From NCBI GenBank assembly GCA_946481405.1, contig CAMLNY010000133.1:1-5348 (forward strand): a stretch of 5,348 bases of DNA. Direction: 5' to 3'. This DNA is from an uncultured Brevundimonas sp. GTDB taxonomy: Bacteria; Pseudomonadota; Alphaproteobacteria; Caulobacterales; Caulobacteraceae. Each line of letters begins with the position of its first letter. Within the stretch, counting starts at the first letter, position 1. Both the position numbers and the translations under genes were made by a program. The notes under the pieces were generated by a model. The model was not told where the DNA came from. It made no database searches and worked only from the letters and a program-made list of their open reading frames with translations. Shown here one piece after another: positions 1 through 5,348 of this stretch.

Positions 1-2
1 CG

Positions 3-983
3 AACAACGCGACGCTGGTGGTCGTCGGCGACGTCGACGCCCGCGACGCGATGCTCGCGGAACTGGCGAAGTTCAACCTGGCCTCGGACATCTGCGACAT
101 CCGTCACACGGCGACGAAGGTGGCCTCGGACGAGAAGCCGGCCACGGCCATGCGGCGCGGCAAGGGCACCAGCCTGTGGAACGCCATCGAGGCGGTGAAG
201 TCCGGCGAGGCGGCGGCCGTGGTTTCGGGCGGCAACACCGGCGCCCTGATGGCCATCTCCAAGCTGATCCTGCGCATGTCGGCGCCGGGGCTGGAGCGGC
301 CGGCGATCGTGGCCAGCTGGCCGACCCTGCGCGGCGTGACGGCGGTTCTGGACGTCGGCGCCAATGTCGAGAGCGACGCGGAACAGCTGGTCGAGTTCGC
401 CATCATGGGCGAGGCCTTCCACACCGCCGTTCACGGCGTGGCCCGGCCGACCATCGGCATACTGAACGTCGGCTCCGAGGACATGAAGGGCCACGAGGAG
501 GTCCGCGAGGCGGCCCGCATCCTGCGCGACGGCGGCCTGGGCCTTAACTACCACGGCTTCGTCGAGGGCGACGACATCGCCAAGGGCACGGTCGATGTGG
601 TCGTGACCGACGGCTTCACCGGCAACATCGCCCTGAAGACGGCCGAGGGCGTGGCTCGCTTCATCTCCACCCTGCTGCGGGAAGCCCTGGGTTCCAGCCT
701 ACAGGCCAAGGCGGGAGCGCTTCTGGCCCTGCCGGCATTGAAGGCCATGGGCCAGAAGATCGATCCCAGCGCCATCAACGGCGGCCCCCTGCTGGGCCTG
801 AACGGCATCGTGGTGAAGAGCCACGGAGGCGCCGACGCCAAGGGCTTCGGCGCCGCCATCCGCATCGCGGTCGATCTGGCCCGCAGCGATTACTTGAAGA
901 CGGTCGGCGCCAATCTGGGCCGGCTGGGCGACGTCATGCACGCGCCGACTTCCCAAACCCAGTCCCAAGAGAGCGTTTCGTGA
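3..983 (+). CDS. plsX: Phosphate acyltransferase PlsX, 5' end outside the window
   Basis: PlsX converts acyl-ACP and phosphate to acyl-phosphate, the acyl donor for PlsY in the first step of phosphatidic acid synthesis; it is a peripheral enzyme at the inner face of the cytoplasmic membrane. The visible 326 residues are open from the window edge (first full codon at 3, no stop upstream) and run to TGA at 981-983. The usual length is about 340-350, so I infer that roughly 30 N-terminal residues are missing. The GTG at 18 lies inside the domain and is not the start. Family-typical motifs, numbered from the codon at 3, are SGGNTGAL (75-82), LDVGAN (116-121), [15 protein letters not shown] (about 202-216), GGPLLGLNG (260-268) and SHG (273-275). 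The C-terminal tail (about 315-326) is polar and rich in Ser and Gln. The stop overlaps the fabH start, as in the common plsX-fabH operon. Recognition is by family knowledge and is strong. Confidence 0.96.
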   Translation, partial: NNATLVVVGDVDARDAMLAELAKFNLASDICDIRHTATKVASDEKPATAMRRGKGTSLWNAIEAVKSGEAAAVVSGGNTGALMAISKLILRMSAPGLERPAIVASWPTLRGVTAVLDVGANVESDAEQLVEFAIMGEAFHTAVHGVARPTIGILNVGSEDMKGHEEVREAARILRDGGLGLNYHGFVEGDDIAKGTVDVVVTDGFTGNIALKTAEGVARFISTLLREALGSSLQAKAGALLALPALKAMGQKIDPSAINGGPLLGLNGIVVKSHGGADAKGFGAAIRIAVDLARSDYLKTVGANLGRLGDVMHAPTSQTQSQESVS

Positions 984-1957
984 GCGTCATCCGCAGCGCC
1001 GTCACCGGCGTCGGCTCCTACCTGCCGGAACAGGTGGTGACCAATGCCGACCTGGCCGAGTTCGTCGACACCTCCGACGAATGGATCATCGAACGCACCG
1101 GCATCCGCCAGCGCCACAAGGCGCGCGACGACCAGCCGACCAGCGATCTGGCGGCCGAGGCGGCGAAACGGGCGCTCGCCGACGCCGGCAAGACGGCGGC
1201 GGACGTCGACATGATCATCGTGGCCACAACCACGCCCGACATGACCTTCCCCGCCACGGCCTCGATCGTGCAGCGGAAGATCGGCGCCCCGACCTGCATC
1301 GCCTTCGACGTCCAGGCGGTCTGCTCGGGCTTCGTTTATGCGCTGAGCGTGGCCGACGGCTTCGTGGCGCGGGGCATTTCGAAGTGCGCCCTCGTCATCG
1401 GGGCCGAGGAAATGACCCGGCTGATGGACTGGACCGACCGGACGACCTGCGTCCTGTTCGGCGACGGCGCGGGCGCCATCGTGGTCGAGCCGCGCGAGGG
1501 GCAGGGGACGACCGCGGACCAGGGCCTGCTGGGCTTCGCCCTGCGTTCGGACGGGACCAAAACAGACCTGCTGTACGTCGATGGCGGGCCATCCACGACC
1601 GGTCAGGTCGGACATCTGCGCATGGCGGGCAATCAGGTGTTCCGGCACGCCGTGGTGAACATCGCCGAGGCCATCACCGCCTGCTGTGAGGCCTCCGGCA
1701 TCACCGTACCCGAGGTCGACTGGTTCGTGCCGCACCAGGCGAACCAGCGAATCATCAAGGGGGTCGGCGACCGGCTGGGTCTGGACGAGGAGAAGGTGAT
1801 CTCCACGGTCGCCATGCACGCCAACACCTCGGCGGCCTCCATCCCGCTGGCGCTGGACGCCGCGATCCAGGACGGGCGCATCAAGCGCGGCGATCTGGTG
1901 CTGCTGGAGGCCATGGGCGGCGGCCTGACGTGGGGCGCCTGCGCTTTCAGGCTGTAA
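980..1957 (+). CDS. fabH: Beta-ketoacyl-ACP synthase III (FabH)
   Basis: FabH condenses acetyl-CoA with malonyl-ACP to start type II fatty-acid synthesis in the cytoplasm. The 325-residue product has the family's normal length (E. coli about 317). It has a thiolase fold with the full catalytic triad visible: Cys115 in VQAVCSGF, His252 in VPHQANQRI and Asn282 in HANTSAAS. Other conserved blocks are [15 protein letters not shown] (31-45), FGDGAGA (160-166) and the C-terminal [11 protein letters not shown] (310-320). The GTG start at 980 overlaps the plsX TGA as GTGA. A purine-rich AAGAGAG at 967-973 sits 6 bases upstream and supports this start, and residues 4-10 (IRSAVTG) match the usual N-terminus. 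The 4-base overlap implies translational coupling with plsX, so acyl-phosphate supply and fatty-acid initiation are probably co-expressed. The gene appears intact. Confidence 0.97.
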   Translation: MSVIRSAVTGVGSYLPEQVVTNADLAEFVDTSDEWIIERTGIRQRHKARDDQPTSDLAAEAAKRALADAGKTAADVDMIIVATTTPDMTFPATASIVQRKIGAPTCIAFDVQAVCSGFVYALSVADGFVARGISKCALVIGAEEMTRLMDWTDRTTCVLFGDGAGAIVVEPREGQGTTADQGLLGFALRSDGTKTDLLYVDGGPSTTGQVGHLRMAGNQVFRHAVVNIAEAITACCEASGITVPEVDWFVPHQANQRIIKGVGDRLGLDEEKVISTVAMHANTSAASIPLALDAAIQDGRIKRGDLVLLEAMGGGLTWGACAFRL

Positions 1958-1972
1958 CAACCGCAGTGTGCT

Positions 1973-2000
1973 TTGACTTCGCCCGGTTTTCGCCTTTTAT
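1973..2000 (+). promoter_or_regulatory. Probable promoter of ihfA-merR
   Basis: In the 70-base gap after fabH, TTGACT (1973-1978) is followed after 16 bases by TTTTAT (1995-2000); a 17-base spacer would give TTTATG instead. The -35 is a near-consensus housekeeping box, the -10 is weaker (4 of 6). Transcription would begin near 2007, giving a leader of about 20 bases with the ihfA ribosome-binding site. This would let ihfA-merR be transcribed apart from plsX-fabH. It is a pattern match only, with no transcript evidence. Confidence 0.5.
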
Positions 2001-2013
2001 GGGAACAGGGATC

Positions 2014-2020
2014 AGAGGGG
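2014..2020 (+). promoter_or_regulatory. Ribosome-binding site that fixes the TTG start of ihfA
   Basis: AGAGGGG lies 7 bases before the TTG at 2028. This spacing favours TTG 2028 over the in-frame TTGs at 2037 and 2046. The ATG at 1999 is out of frame with ihfA. Confidence 0.65.
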
Positions 2021-2027
2021 ACAGACC

Positions 2028-2336
2028 TTGGGCGAGTTGCAGACCTTGACGCGGGCGGACCTGTGCGAAGCGGTGCACGAAGAAGTCGGCCTGTCGCGAC
2101 AGGAGTGCTCCACCATGGTCGAGCGCACCCTTGAACTGATCGTCGAAAGCCTGGAGAAGGGCGAGACCGTCAAACTGTCCGGATTCGGCGTCTTCCAGGT
2201 GCGTGAGAAGCGTGCGCGCATGGGTCGTAACCCCAAGACGGGCGAGCCGGCCGCGATCAATCCGCGCCGCGTCATCAGCTTCCGCGCCTCGCAGATCATG
2301 AAGTCGCGCGTGCACGGCGCGGGCGCCGACGCCTGA
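2028..2336 (+). CDS. ihfA: Integration host factor subunit alpha, TTG start
   Basis: IHF-alpha pairs with IHF-beta to form a nucleoid protein that bends DNA sharply at specific sites and assists transcription, replication and recombination. The 102-residue product matches the family (about 100). The N-terminal helical dimerisation part, [20 protein letters not shown] (7-26), is followed by the beta saddle with KLSGFGVF (49-56). The DNA-inserting arm is GRNPKTGE (66-73), with the intercalating proline at residue 69. The C-terminus has RRVISFRAS (80-88). The PKTGEP arm and an N-terminus beginning LTRADL fit IHF-alpha rather than HU, and its place after fabH is typical of alphaproteobacteria. 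TTG is chosen because AGAGGGG lies 7 bases before it; starts at 2037 or 2046 would shorten the protein by 3 or 6 residues. Its stop overlaps the next gene's ATG by one base (TGATG), so the two are probably coupled. Confidence 0.93.
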   Translation: MGELQTLTRADLCEAVHEEVGLSRQECSTMVERTLELIVESLEKGETVKLSGFGVFQVREKRARMGRNPKTGEPAAINPRRVISFRASQIMKSRVHGAGADA

Positions 2337-2764
2337 TGGCCAAGAGCCCCAACGCCTTCCGGACGATTTCGGAGGCCGCGGAGGCGGTGGGCGCGCCGCA
2401 GCATGTGCTGCGCTTCTGGGAAACCAAGTTTCCGTTCGTCGCCCCGGTGAAGCGCGCCGGCGGCCGGCGATTCTATCGGCCGCAGGACATAGTGGTGCTG
2501 AAGGCGATCCGTCGCCTGCTCCACGACGAAGGTCTGACCATCAAGGGCGTGCAGCGTCTGCACAAGGAACAGGGGCTGGCGCGTCTGGCCGCCTACGGCG
2601 ATCCGGACGCCGCCTTCGCCATGGACGCCGAACCGGGCGCCCCGCCGGCCGCAGTCGTCGAAACGAGCGCGCCTGCGCCAAGCCGTTCGGACGCTGAGCT
2701 GCGGTCGATCCTGGCCGATCTGGAGAGCGCACGGGCGCGTCTGGACGCCGTGCTGGCGGGCTGA
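2336..2764 (+). CDS. MerR-family transcriptional regulator
   Basis: This 142-residue protein is a DNA-binding regulator of the MerR type. The helix-turn-helix spans about 11-29 ([19 protein letters not shown]), followed by a wing with GGRRFYRP (42-49) and the second helical pair [25 protein letters not shown] (about 51-75), all usual for MerR. After about residue 82 there is an Ala/Pro-rich linker (about 90-117), then a short amphipathic helix (118-140) that could be the dimerisation coil. No cysteine-based metal site and no ligand-binding domain are visible, so the signal it senses is unknown. A short MerR protein directly after ihfA is a conserved arrangement in alphaproteobacteria. The ATG overlaps the ihfA stop by one base, and no strong ribosome-binding site is present, which suggests coupled translation. 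Family assignment is confident, but target genes cannot be read from the sequence. Confidence 0.9.
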   Translation: MAKSPNAFRTISEAAEAVGAPQHVLRFWETKFPFVAPVKRAGGRRFYRPQDIVVLKAIRRLLHDEGLTIKGVQRLHKEQGLARLAAYGDPDAAFAMDAEPGAPPAAVVETSAPAPSRSDAELRSILADLESARARLDAVLAG

Positions 2765-2775
2765 AGCCGGCTATC

Positions 2776-2793
2776 CGCCTTTGTCGGCGTTTT
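2776..2793 (+). terminator. Weak candidate terminator after the merR gene
   Basis: Twelve bases after the merR stop, CGCC (2776-2779) pairs with GGCG (2786-2789) around a 6-base loop and is followed by TTTT. A four-pair stem is short, and an alternative pairing of GCCGG (2767-2771 region) with TCGGC gives a larger loop. It may end some ihfA-merR transcripts before the tRNA promoter; read-through into the tRNA is also possible. Confidence 0.3.
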
Positions 2794-2798
2794 CTCGT

Positions 2799-2827
2799 TT
2801 GCGGCGACGCCAAGCCGCCGCTATAGG
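2799..2827 (+). promoter_or_regulatory. Probable promoter of tRNA-Pro
   Basis: TTGCGG (2799-2804) and TATAGG (2822-2827) are separated by 17 bases. The -10 box within GCTATAGGAC also resembles the Caulobacter housekeeping -10 form GCTANA. Transcription would start about 7 bases later, only a few bases before the mature tRNA 5' end at 2838, leaving a very short leader for RNase P to remove. This is a sequence match only. Confidence 0.5.
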
Positions 2828-2837
2828 ACCGGCCTCT

Positions 2838-2914
<77 letters not shown>

Positions 2915-2946
2915 TCTTCCTTTTGAGGAAAATGCGTCGGCTAAAG

Positions 2947-2974
2947 AGGGGTCGCTTTCGGGCGGCCCCTTTTT
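2947..2974 (+). terminator. Intrinsic terminator after tRNA-Pro
   Basis: AGGGGTCGC (2947-2955) pairs with GCGGCCCCT (2962-2970), one pair being G-U, around the loop TTTCGG, and the stem runs into five T residues (2970-2974). It lies 32 bases after the tRNA CCA end and should end the tRNA transcript. Read on the minus strand, the same stem is followed by CTTTAG, a poorer T tract. It could therefore also stop transcription arriving from the two minus-strand genes, which end at 3038. Confidence 0.85.
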
Positions 2975-3045
2975 GCATTCTTGGTCGCGCTATCGCTCGC
3001 GACGCGGTCGCTCGCTGCTTGAGCGCATTCTGGTGCGCTATCGCT
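2975..3045. repeat. Imperfect direct repeat, two copies
   Basis: Two copies, at 2975-2997 and 3025-3045, share GCATTCT followed by GGT and then GCGCTATCGCT. The first has one extra T after GCATTCT and one extra C after GGT; otherwise they are identical. Their starts are 50 bases apart. The second copy runs over the end of the DUF2842 gene, whose stop codon (3038-3040 on the plus strand) lies inside it. Between the copies are small GC-rich inverted repeats: GTCGCG/CGCGAC (2984-2989 with 2998-3003) and GCGAC/GTCGC (2999-3003 with 3007-3011). A local duplication is the simplest explanation; the role is unknown. Confidence 0.7.
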
Positions 3046-3250
3046 TCCTGAGGAACGGCTTGCCCTCGGCCCAGGACATCAGCGGGAGCAGGGGCACGCC
3101 CCACAGCGTCCCGGCGAGGCCGTAGAACAGGAGGGTCGCCAGCGGATGTTCCGGCACATGGGCGCCGACGGCGATGACCAGCCAGACGTAGAACGCGAGG
3201 AAGACGAGGATCCCGACCGAGGCGATGGCCCGGCGCGCACGCAGGCCCAT
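3038..3250 (-). CDS. DUF2842 family small membrane protein
   Basis: This 70-residue protein has a basic N-terminus (MGLRARR), a first membrane segment at about 8-30 (ASVGILVFLAFYVWLVIAV), a short outer loop HVPEHPL (31-37), a second segment at about 38-58 (LLFYGLAGTLWGVPLLPLM) and a basic tail FLRKR. The pattern of a VFLAFY-type first helix, then LLFYGLAGTLW, a proline-containing stretch and an SW motif is that of DUF2842, a family of small alphaproteobacterial proteins without a known function. ATG at 3250 is preferred: it overlaps the upstream gene's TGA by one base (TGATG), and the frame upstream of it lacks family similarity. It ends in TAG at 3040-3038. It probably sits in the inner membrane and is co-translated with its upstream neighbour. 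The family match is from memory of the consensus. Confidence 0.8.
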   Translation of the reverse strand: MGLRARRAIASVGILVFLAFYVWLVIAVGAHVPEHPLATLLFYGLAGTLWGVPLLPLMSWAEGKPFLRKR

Positions 3251-3516
3251 CAGCGGGTGTTCCGGAACAGATAGTAGGTGATCAGGCACAGAACCGTGCC
3301 GGCTCCCGACCACAGGACCCAGTCGATCTCATCCATCGTCGAGGCGCCGAAGACCCGCACGGCCAGGAACCAGCCGCAGCCCGCGCCGGTGAAGGCCACC
3401 AGCGAGGCGGCGAACAGGCCGCGTCGTCCGGTCAGCAGATCGGCGATCCAGGCCAGGGCGAAGGCGCCTACGACGGCGGCGACGATATCGGCGTATTCGA
3501 ACACAGGGCCTCGCAT
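3250..3516 (-). CDS. Hypothetical small membrane protein, three predicted helices
   Basis: I do not recognise a named family. With ATG at 3516 the product has 88 residues. Three hydrophobic segments are visible: about 9-28 ([20 protein letters not shown]), 34-55 ([22 protein letters not shown]) and 66-84 ([19 protein letters not shown]). The loop between the first two is basic (TGRRG), and the C-terminus ends FRNTR, suggesting inner-membrane insertion. The glycine-rich middle helix (TGAGCGWF) recalls small transglycosylase-associated-type membrane proteins, but this is only a loose likeness. Other starts in frame are GTG 3519 and GTG 3543; none has a clear ribosome-binding site. The GTG at 3543 would add 9 polar residues (MARSKSEVV) and overlap the region upstream of ctaA. 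The TGA overlaps the start of the DUF2842 gene, so the pair is very probably one transcript. Function is unknown. Confidence 0.7.
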   Translation of the reverse strand: MRGPVFEYADIVAAVVGAFALAWIADLLTGRRGLFAASLVAFTGAGCGWFLAVRVFGASTMDEIDWVLWSGAGTVLCLITYYLFRNTR

Positions 3517-3530
3517 CACGACTTCGGACT

Positions 3531-3559
3531 TTGATCTCGCCACGATCGAAGGGCATACC
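3531..3559 (+). promoter_or_regulatory. Possible ctaA promoter in the divergent gap
   Basis: TTGATC (3531-3536), a 17-base spacer and CATACC (3554-3559) lie in the 95-base gap between the divergent minus-strand gene (start 3516) and ctaA (start 3612). The -10 is poor (3 of 6). I saw no convincing promoter for the minus-strand pair in the same gap. Low-confidence pattern match. Confidence 0.25.
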
Positions 3560-3611
3560 GCCCCGGTCGCCCGAGTTGCGGCACTGTATCCGTCGGAGCG
3601 TCAGGCGTCGA

Positions 3612-4703
3612 ATGAACCGTTTCAGAAGTCGGGACCAGTCAAAAGCCGTCGCCGTCTGGCTGTTCGTTTGCGCCGCCATGGTCTTCGCCATGGTGGTCAT
3701 CGGGGGAATCACCCGGCTGACGGGGTCGGGGCTTTCGATCACCGAATGGAAGCCGATCATGGGCGCCATCCCGCCGATGGGCGCGACCGAGTGGAACGAG
3801 GCCTTCGAGAAGTACAAGGCGATCCCGCAGTACGCCCAGGTCAACGCCGGCATGAGCCTGACGGAATTCCAGGGCATCTTCTGGTGGGAATGGCTGCACC
3901 GGCTGGTAGGGCGGCTGATCGGGGTGGTGTTCGCCCTGCCGTTCTTCGCCTTCCTGCTGTTCCGTTTCCTGCCCGAGCGGTCGTTGCTCGGCGGTCTGGC
4001 CATGCCGACCCGTCTGATCTGGCGCTGCGCCATCCTGCTGGCGCTGGGCGGGCTTCAGGGGCTGATCGGCTGGTGGATGGTGTCCTCGGGCCTGTCCGAG
4101 CGGGTCGATGTGGCCCCCGAGCGGCTGGCGACCCATCTGGGGCTGGCGCTGGTGATCTTCGCCGGCCTGATCTGGACCGGGCTGGAGGCCTGGTTCGGGG
4201 AGGAGCATTCGCGTTCGCCCGCGGGCTGGAGCCGGGGCGCCGCCATCCTTGTGGGCGCGGTCTTCGTCCAGTGCCTGCTGGGCGGCCTCGTCGCCGGGGC
4301 CAAGGCGGGCTTCATCTACACCGACTGGCCACTGATGAACGGCGACGTGCTGGCGCCGGTCGACTGGGGACTGGGCGGGCTGGCGTTCCTGCACGATCAC
4401 GCCCTGGTCCAGTTCAATCACCGCCTGTTCGCCTATGCCCTGCTGATCGGCGGAACGGTCTATGCAGTCCAGGCCTGGCGTTGGCGGCTGGCCGAAGGGC
4501 TGGGCGTTTCGGCCTTCGTGATGGCAGGGGCCCTGTGGCTGCAGGCTGTCCTCGGCATCGTCACCCTGATCAACGCCGTGCCGATGTGGCTGGGCGGTCT
4601 GCATCAGGCGGGGGCGGCGATCGTTCTGGCGCTGGCGACGGCCAATCTGTGGCTGGTGCGACGGTCCCAGCCCCGGCTTTTCATGTCCGGCCCGCGGCGA
4701 TAA
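3612..4703 (+). CDS. ctaA: Heme A synthase (COX15/CtaA)
   Basis: CtaA oxidises the C8 methyl group of heme O to the formyl group of heme A in the cytoplasmic membrane, supplying the cofactor of aa3-type cytochrome c oxidase. The 363-residue protein has about eight membrane segments (roughly 12-32, 97-118, 134-157, 173-195, 208-230, 268-288, 297-319 and 328-349), as the family has. The four conserved heme-ligand histidines are visible: His96 (EWLHRLVGR), His175 (ATHLGLA), His270 (FNHRLFAY) and His331 (GLHQAGA). The signature [16 protein letters not shown] (31-46) follows helix 1. No cysteine pair is seen in the first outer loop, so it resembles the mitochondrial/alphaproteobacterial type rather than Bacillus CtaA. 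ATG 3612 is chosen because the protein then begins just before helix 1. A GGAG at 3595-3598 is rather far (13 bases). The frame is open back to TTG 3531, which would add 27 basic residues. It stands alone here, without cta neighbours. Confidence 0.95.
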   Translation: MNRFRSRDQSKAVAVWLFVCAAMVFAMVVIGGITRLTGSGLSITEWKPIMGAIPPMGATEWNEAFEKYKAIPQYAQVNAGMSLTEFQGIFWWEWLHRLVGRLIGVVFALPFFAFLLFRFLPERSLLGGLAMPTRLIWRCAILLALGGLQGLIGWWMVSSGLSERVDVAPERLATHLGLALVIFAGLIWTGLEAWFGEEHSRSPAGWSRGAAILVGAVFVQCLLGGLVAGAKAGFIYTDWPLMNGDVLAPVDWGLGGLAFLHDHALVQFNHRLFAYALLIGGTVYAVQAWRWRLAEGLGVSAFVMAGALWLQAVLGIVTLINAVPMWLGGLHQAGAAIVLALATANLWLVRRSQPRLFMSGPRR

Positions 4704-4713
4704 CGGCTGAAGT

Positions 4714-4743
4714 TGTACGGTATTTTCGTACCGTACACGAAAA
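4714..4743. repeat. Overlapping inverted repeats after ctaA
   Basis: TGTACGGTA (4714-4722) is a perfect inverted repeat with TACCGTACA (4729-4737), leaving a 6-base loop TTTTCG. The right half of that loop and the first stem base also belong to a second perfect repeat: TTTTCGT (4723-4729) with ACGAAAA (4737-4743) and a 7-base spacer. The two foldings exclude each other in RNA. No T tract follows on the plus strand, so it is not a standard intrinsic terminator for ctaA, though it starts only 11 bases after the ctaA stop. As DNA, the long AT-containing palindrome could be a repressor operator. The role is unknown. Confidence 0.75.
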
Positions 4744-4791
4744 ATCGTTTGAAATCAGTGCAGTGACGCCATTTATGCTTTGCGGTTGGCA

Positions 4792-4820
4792 TTGACGCCT
4801 GTGGATGCTTCCTCTACTAG
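4792..4820 (+). promoter_or_regulatory. Promoter of rplM
   Basis: TTGACG (4792-4797), a 17-base spacer and TACTAG (4815-4820) form a strong housekeeping promoter. TTGACG followed by C is the favoured -35 in Caulobacter-type bacteria, and CTACTAGC fits their -10 style. Transcription should begin near 4827, giving a leader of about 60 bases. A weaker upstream pair, TTGAAA (4749-4754) with TTTATG (4772-4777, 17-base spacer), could be a second promoter. Confidence 0.7.
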
Positions 4821-4831
4821 CGCGCCTTCGC

Positions 4832-4853
4832 TCGGTCCGGCTCGCCGGATCGA
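4832..4853 (+). promoter_or_regulatory. Hairpin in the rplM mRNA leader
   Basis: TCGGTCCGG (4832-4840) pairs over nine positions with CCGGATCGA (4845-4853), including one G-U pair, around the tetraloop CTCG. It starts a few bases after the expected transcript start and ends 34 bases before the rplM ATG, leaving the ribosome-binding site free. No T tract follows. It may stabilise the mRNA or be part of a binding site for feedback by a ribosomal protein; neither is shown by the sequence. Confidence 0.55.
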
Positions 4854-4887
4854 CCCCGTTTCGCCTCCTGTTTCAGGGATACACCTC

Positions 4888-5348
4888 ATGCTGAAGAGCA
4901 CCACGGCTGCGTTGAAGCCGTCCGAGGTCGAGAAGAAGTGGATCCACATCGACGCTGAAGGCGTCGTCGTGGGCCGTCTCGCGACCTTCATCGCCATGCG
5001 TCTGCGCGGCAAGCACCTGCCGACCTACACCCCGCACGTTGACTCCGGCGACTACGTCGTCGTCACCAACGTCGACAAGGTCGTGTTCACGGGCAAGAAG
5101 ACCACCGACAAGCGCTACTACCGCCACACCGGCCACCCGGGCGGCGTCAAGGAAACCAGCCCGGCCAAGGTCCTGGGCGGTCGCTTCCCCGAGCGCGTGC
5201 TCGAGAAGGCCGTCGAGCGCATGCTGCCCAAGGAAAGCCCGCTGGCCCGCAAGCAGATGACCCACCTGCGCCTGTTCGCCGGACCGTCGCACAGCCACGA
5301 AGCCCAGCAGCCCGAGACGATCGACTTCGCCGGCCGCTCGCCCAAGAA
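4888..5348 (+). CDS. rplM: 50S ribosomal protein L13 (uL13), 3' end outside the window
   Basis: L13 is an early-assembling protein of the large ribosomal subunit that binds 23S rRNA. The frame is open from ATG 4888 to the window edge: 153 full codons plus two bases. Bacterial L13 is about 140-160 residues, so only a few residues are probably missing. Family blocks are visible: [20 protein letters not shown] (17-36), [21 protein letters not shown] (39-59), VFTGKK (66-71), [10 protein letters not shown] (77-86) and the signature region [21 protein letters not shown] (110-130). AGGGA at 4875-4879, 8 bases before the ATG, supports the start. The first 16 residues ([16 protein letters not shown]) are an N-terminal extension compared with E. 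coli, as often seen in alphaproteobacteria. Lysine codons are all AAG, consistent with a highly expressed gene in a GC-rich genome. rpsI (S9) would be expected next, beyond the edge. Confidence 0.96.
   Translation, partial: MLKSTTAALKPSEVEKKWIHIDAEGVVVGRLATFIAMRLRGKHLPTYTPHVDSGDYVVVTNVDKVVFTGKKTTDKRYYRHTGHPGGVKETSPAKVLGGRFPERVLEKAVERMLPKESPLARKQMTHLRLFAGPSHSHEAQQPETIDFAGRSPK

Noticed and set aside
890..1960. Long minus-strand open frame (356 codons) opposite fabH
   Set aside because: Its product is rich in Gly, Arg, Asp, His and Gln with no recognisable domain, and it lies exactly opposite a complete FabH with all catalytic residues. Long antisense frames are expected in GC-rich coding DNA.
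3531..3611. N-terminal extension of ctaA from TTG 3531
   Set aside because: The extra 27 residues are basic, unlike the family N-terminus, and would occupy the likely promoter region. ATG 3612 gives a normal-length protein.
3639..4604. Minus-strand open frame (321 codons) opposite ctaA
   Set aside because: Gln/Pro/Arg-rich translation without any domain; a mirror of the real gene's codon pattern.
3278..4795. Plus-strand open frame of 505 codons across the minus-strand genes and ctaA
   Set aside because: It is a shifted frame over ctaA with Arg/Gly/Ala-rich low-complexity translation. The ctaA frame carries the four heme histidines and the membrane helices.

Overview
The window is a high-GC chromosomal segment of housekeeping genes. 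Gene order (plsX-fabH-ihfA-merR), the alphaproteobacterial form of heme A synthase, a DUF2842 protein and Caulobacter-like promoters (TTGACG ... TACTAG) together point to an alphaproteobacterium, most likely Caulobacterales (Caulobacter/Brevundimonas type). The genus is an inference from gene content and protein style, not from a database match.

Layout. (1) Positions 1-2764, plus strand: a compact cluster of plsX (5' end outside the window), fabH (4-base overlap), a 70-base gap with a probable promoter, ihfA (TTG start) and a MerR-type regulator gene (1-base overlap). PlsX and FabH open phospholipid and fatty-acid synthesis; IHF-alpha and the MerR protein are DNA-binding proteins that commonly follow them in alphaproteobacteria. 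(2) Positions 2765-3037: a complete tRNA-Pro(GGG) with encoded CCA, its likely promoter, a strong intrinsic terminator, then a short GC-rich stretch with an imperfect direct repeat and small hairpins. (3) Positions 3038-3516, minus strand: two small membrane-protein genes joined by a TGATG overlap, the downstream one a DUF2842 protein. They converge on the tRNA and diverge from ctaA. (4) Positions 3612-4703, plus strand: ctaA, heme A synthase, needed for aa3-type cytochrome oxidase. (5) Positions 4704-4887: a 184-base intergenic region with overlapping inverted repeats, a good promoter and a leader hairpin. (6) From 4888 to the window end: rplM (ribosomal protein L13), nearly complete, cut at the 3' edge.

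I found no mobile element, CRISPR array, defence system, phage gene or obvious new system. The points most worth a second look are non-coding: overlapping, mutually exclusive inverted repeats after ctaA, a duplicated element at the rplM promoter, a 9-bp hairpin in the rplM leader, and a repeat-bearing convergent junction after the tRNA.
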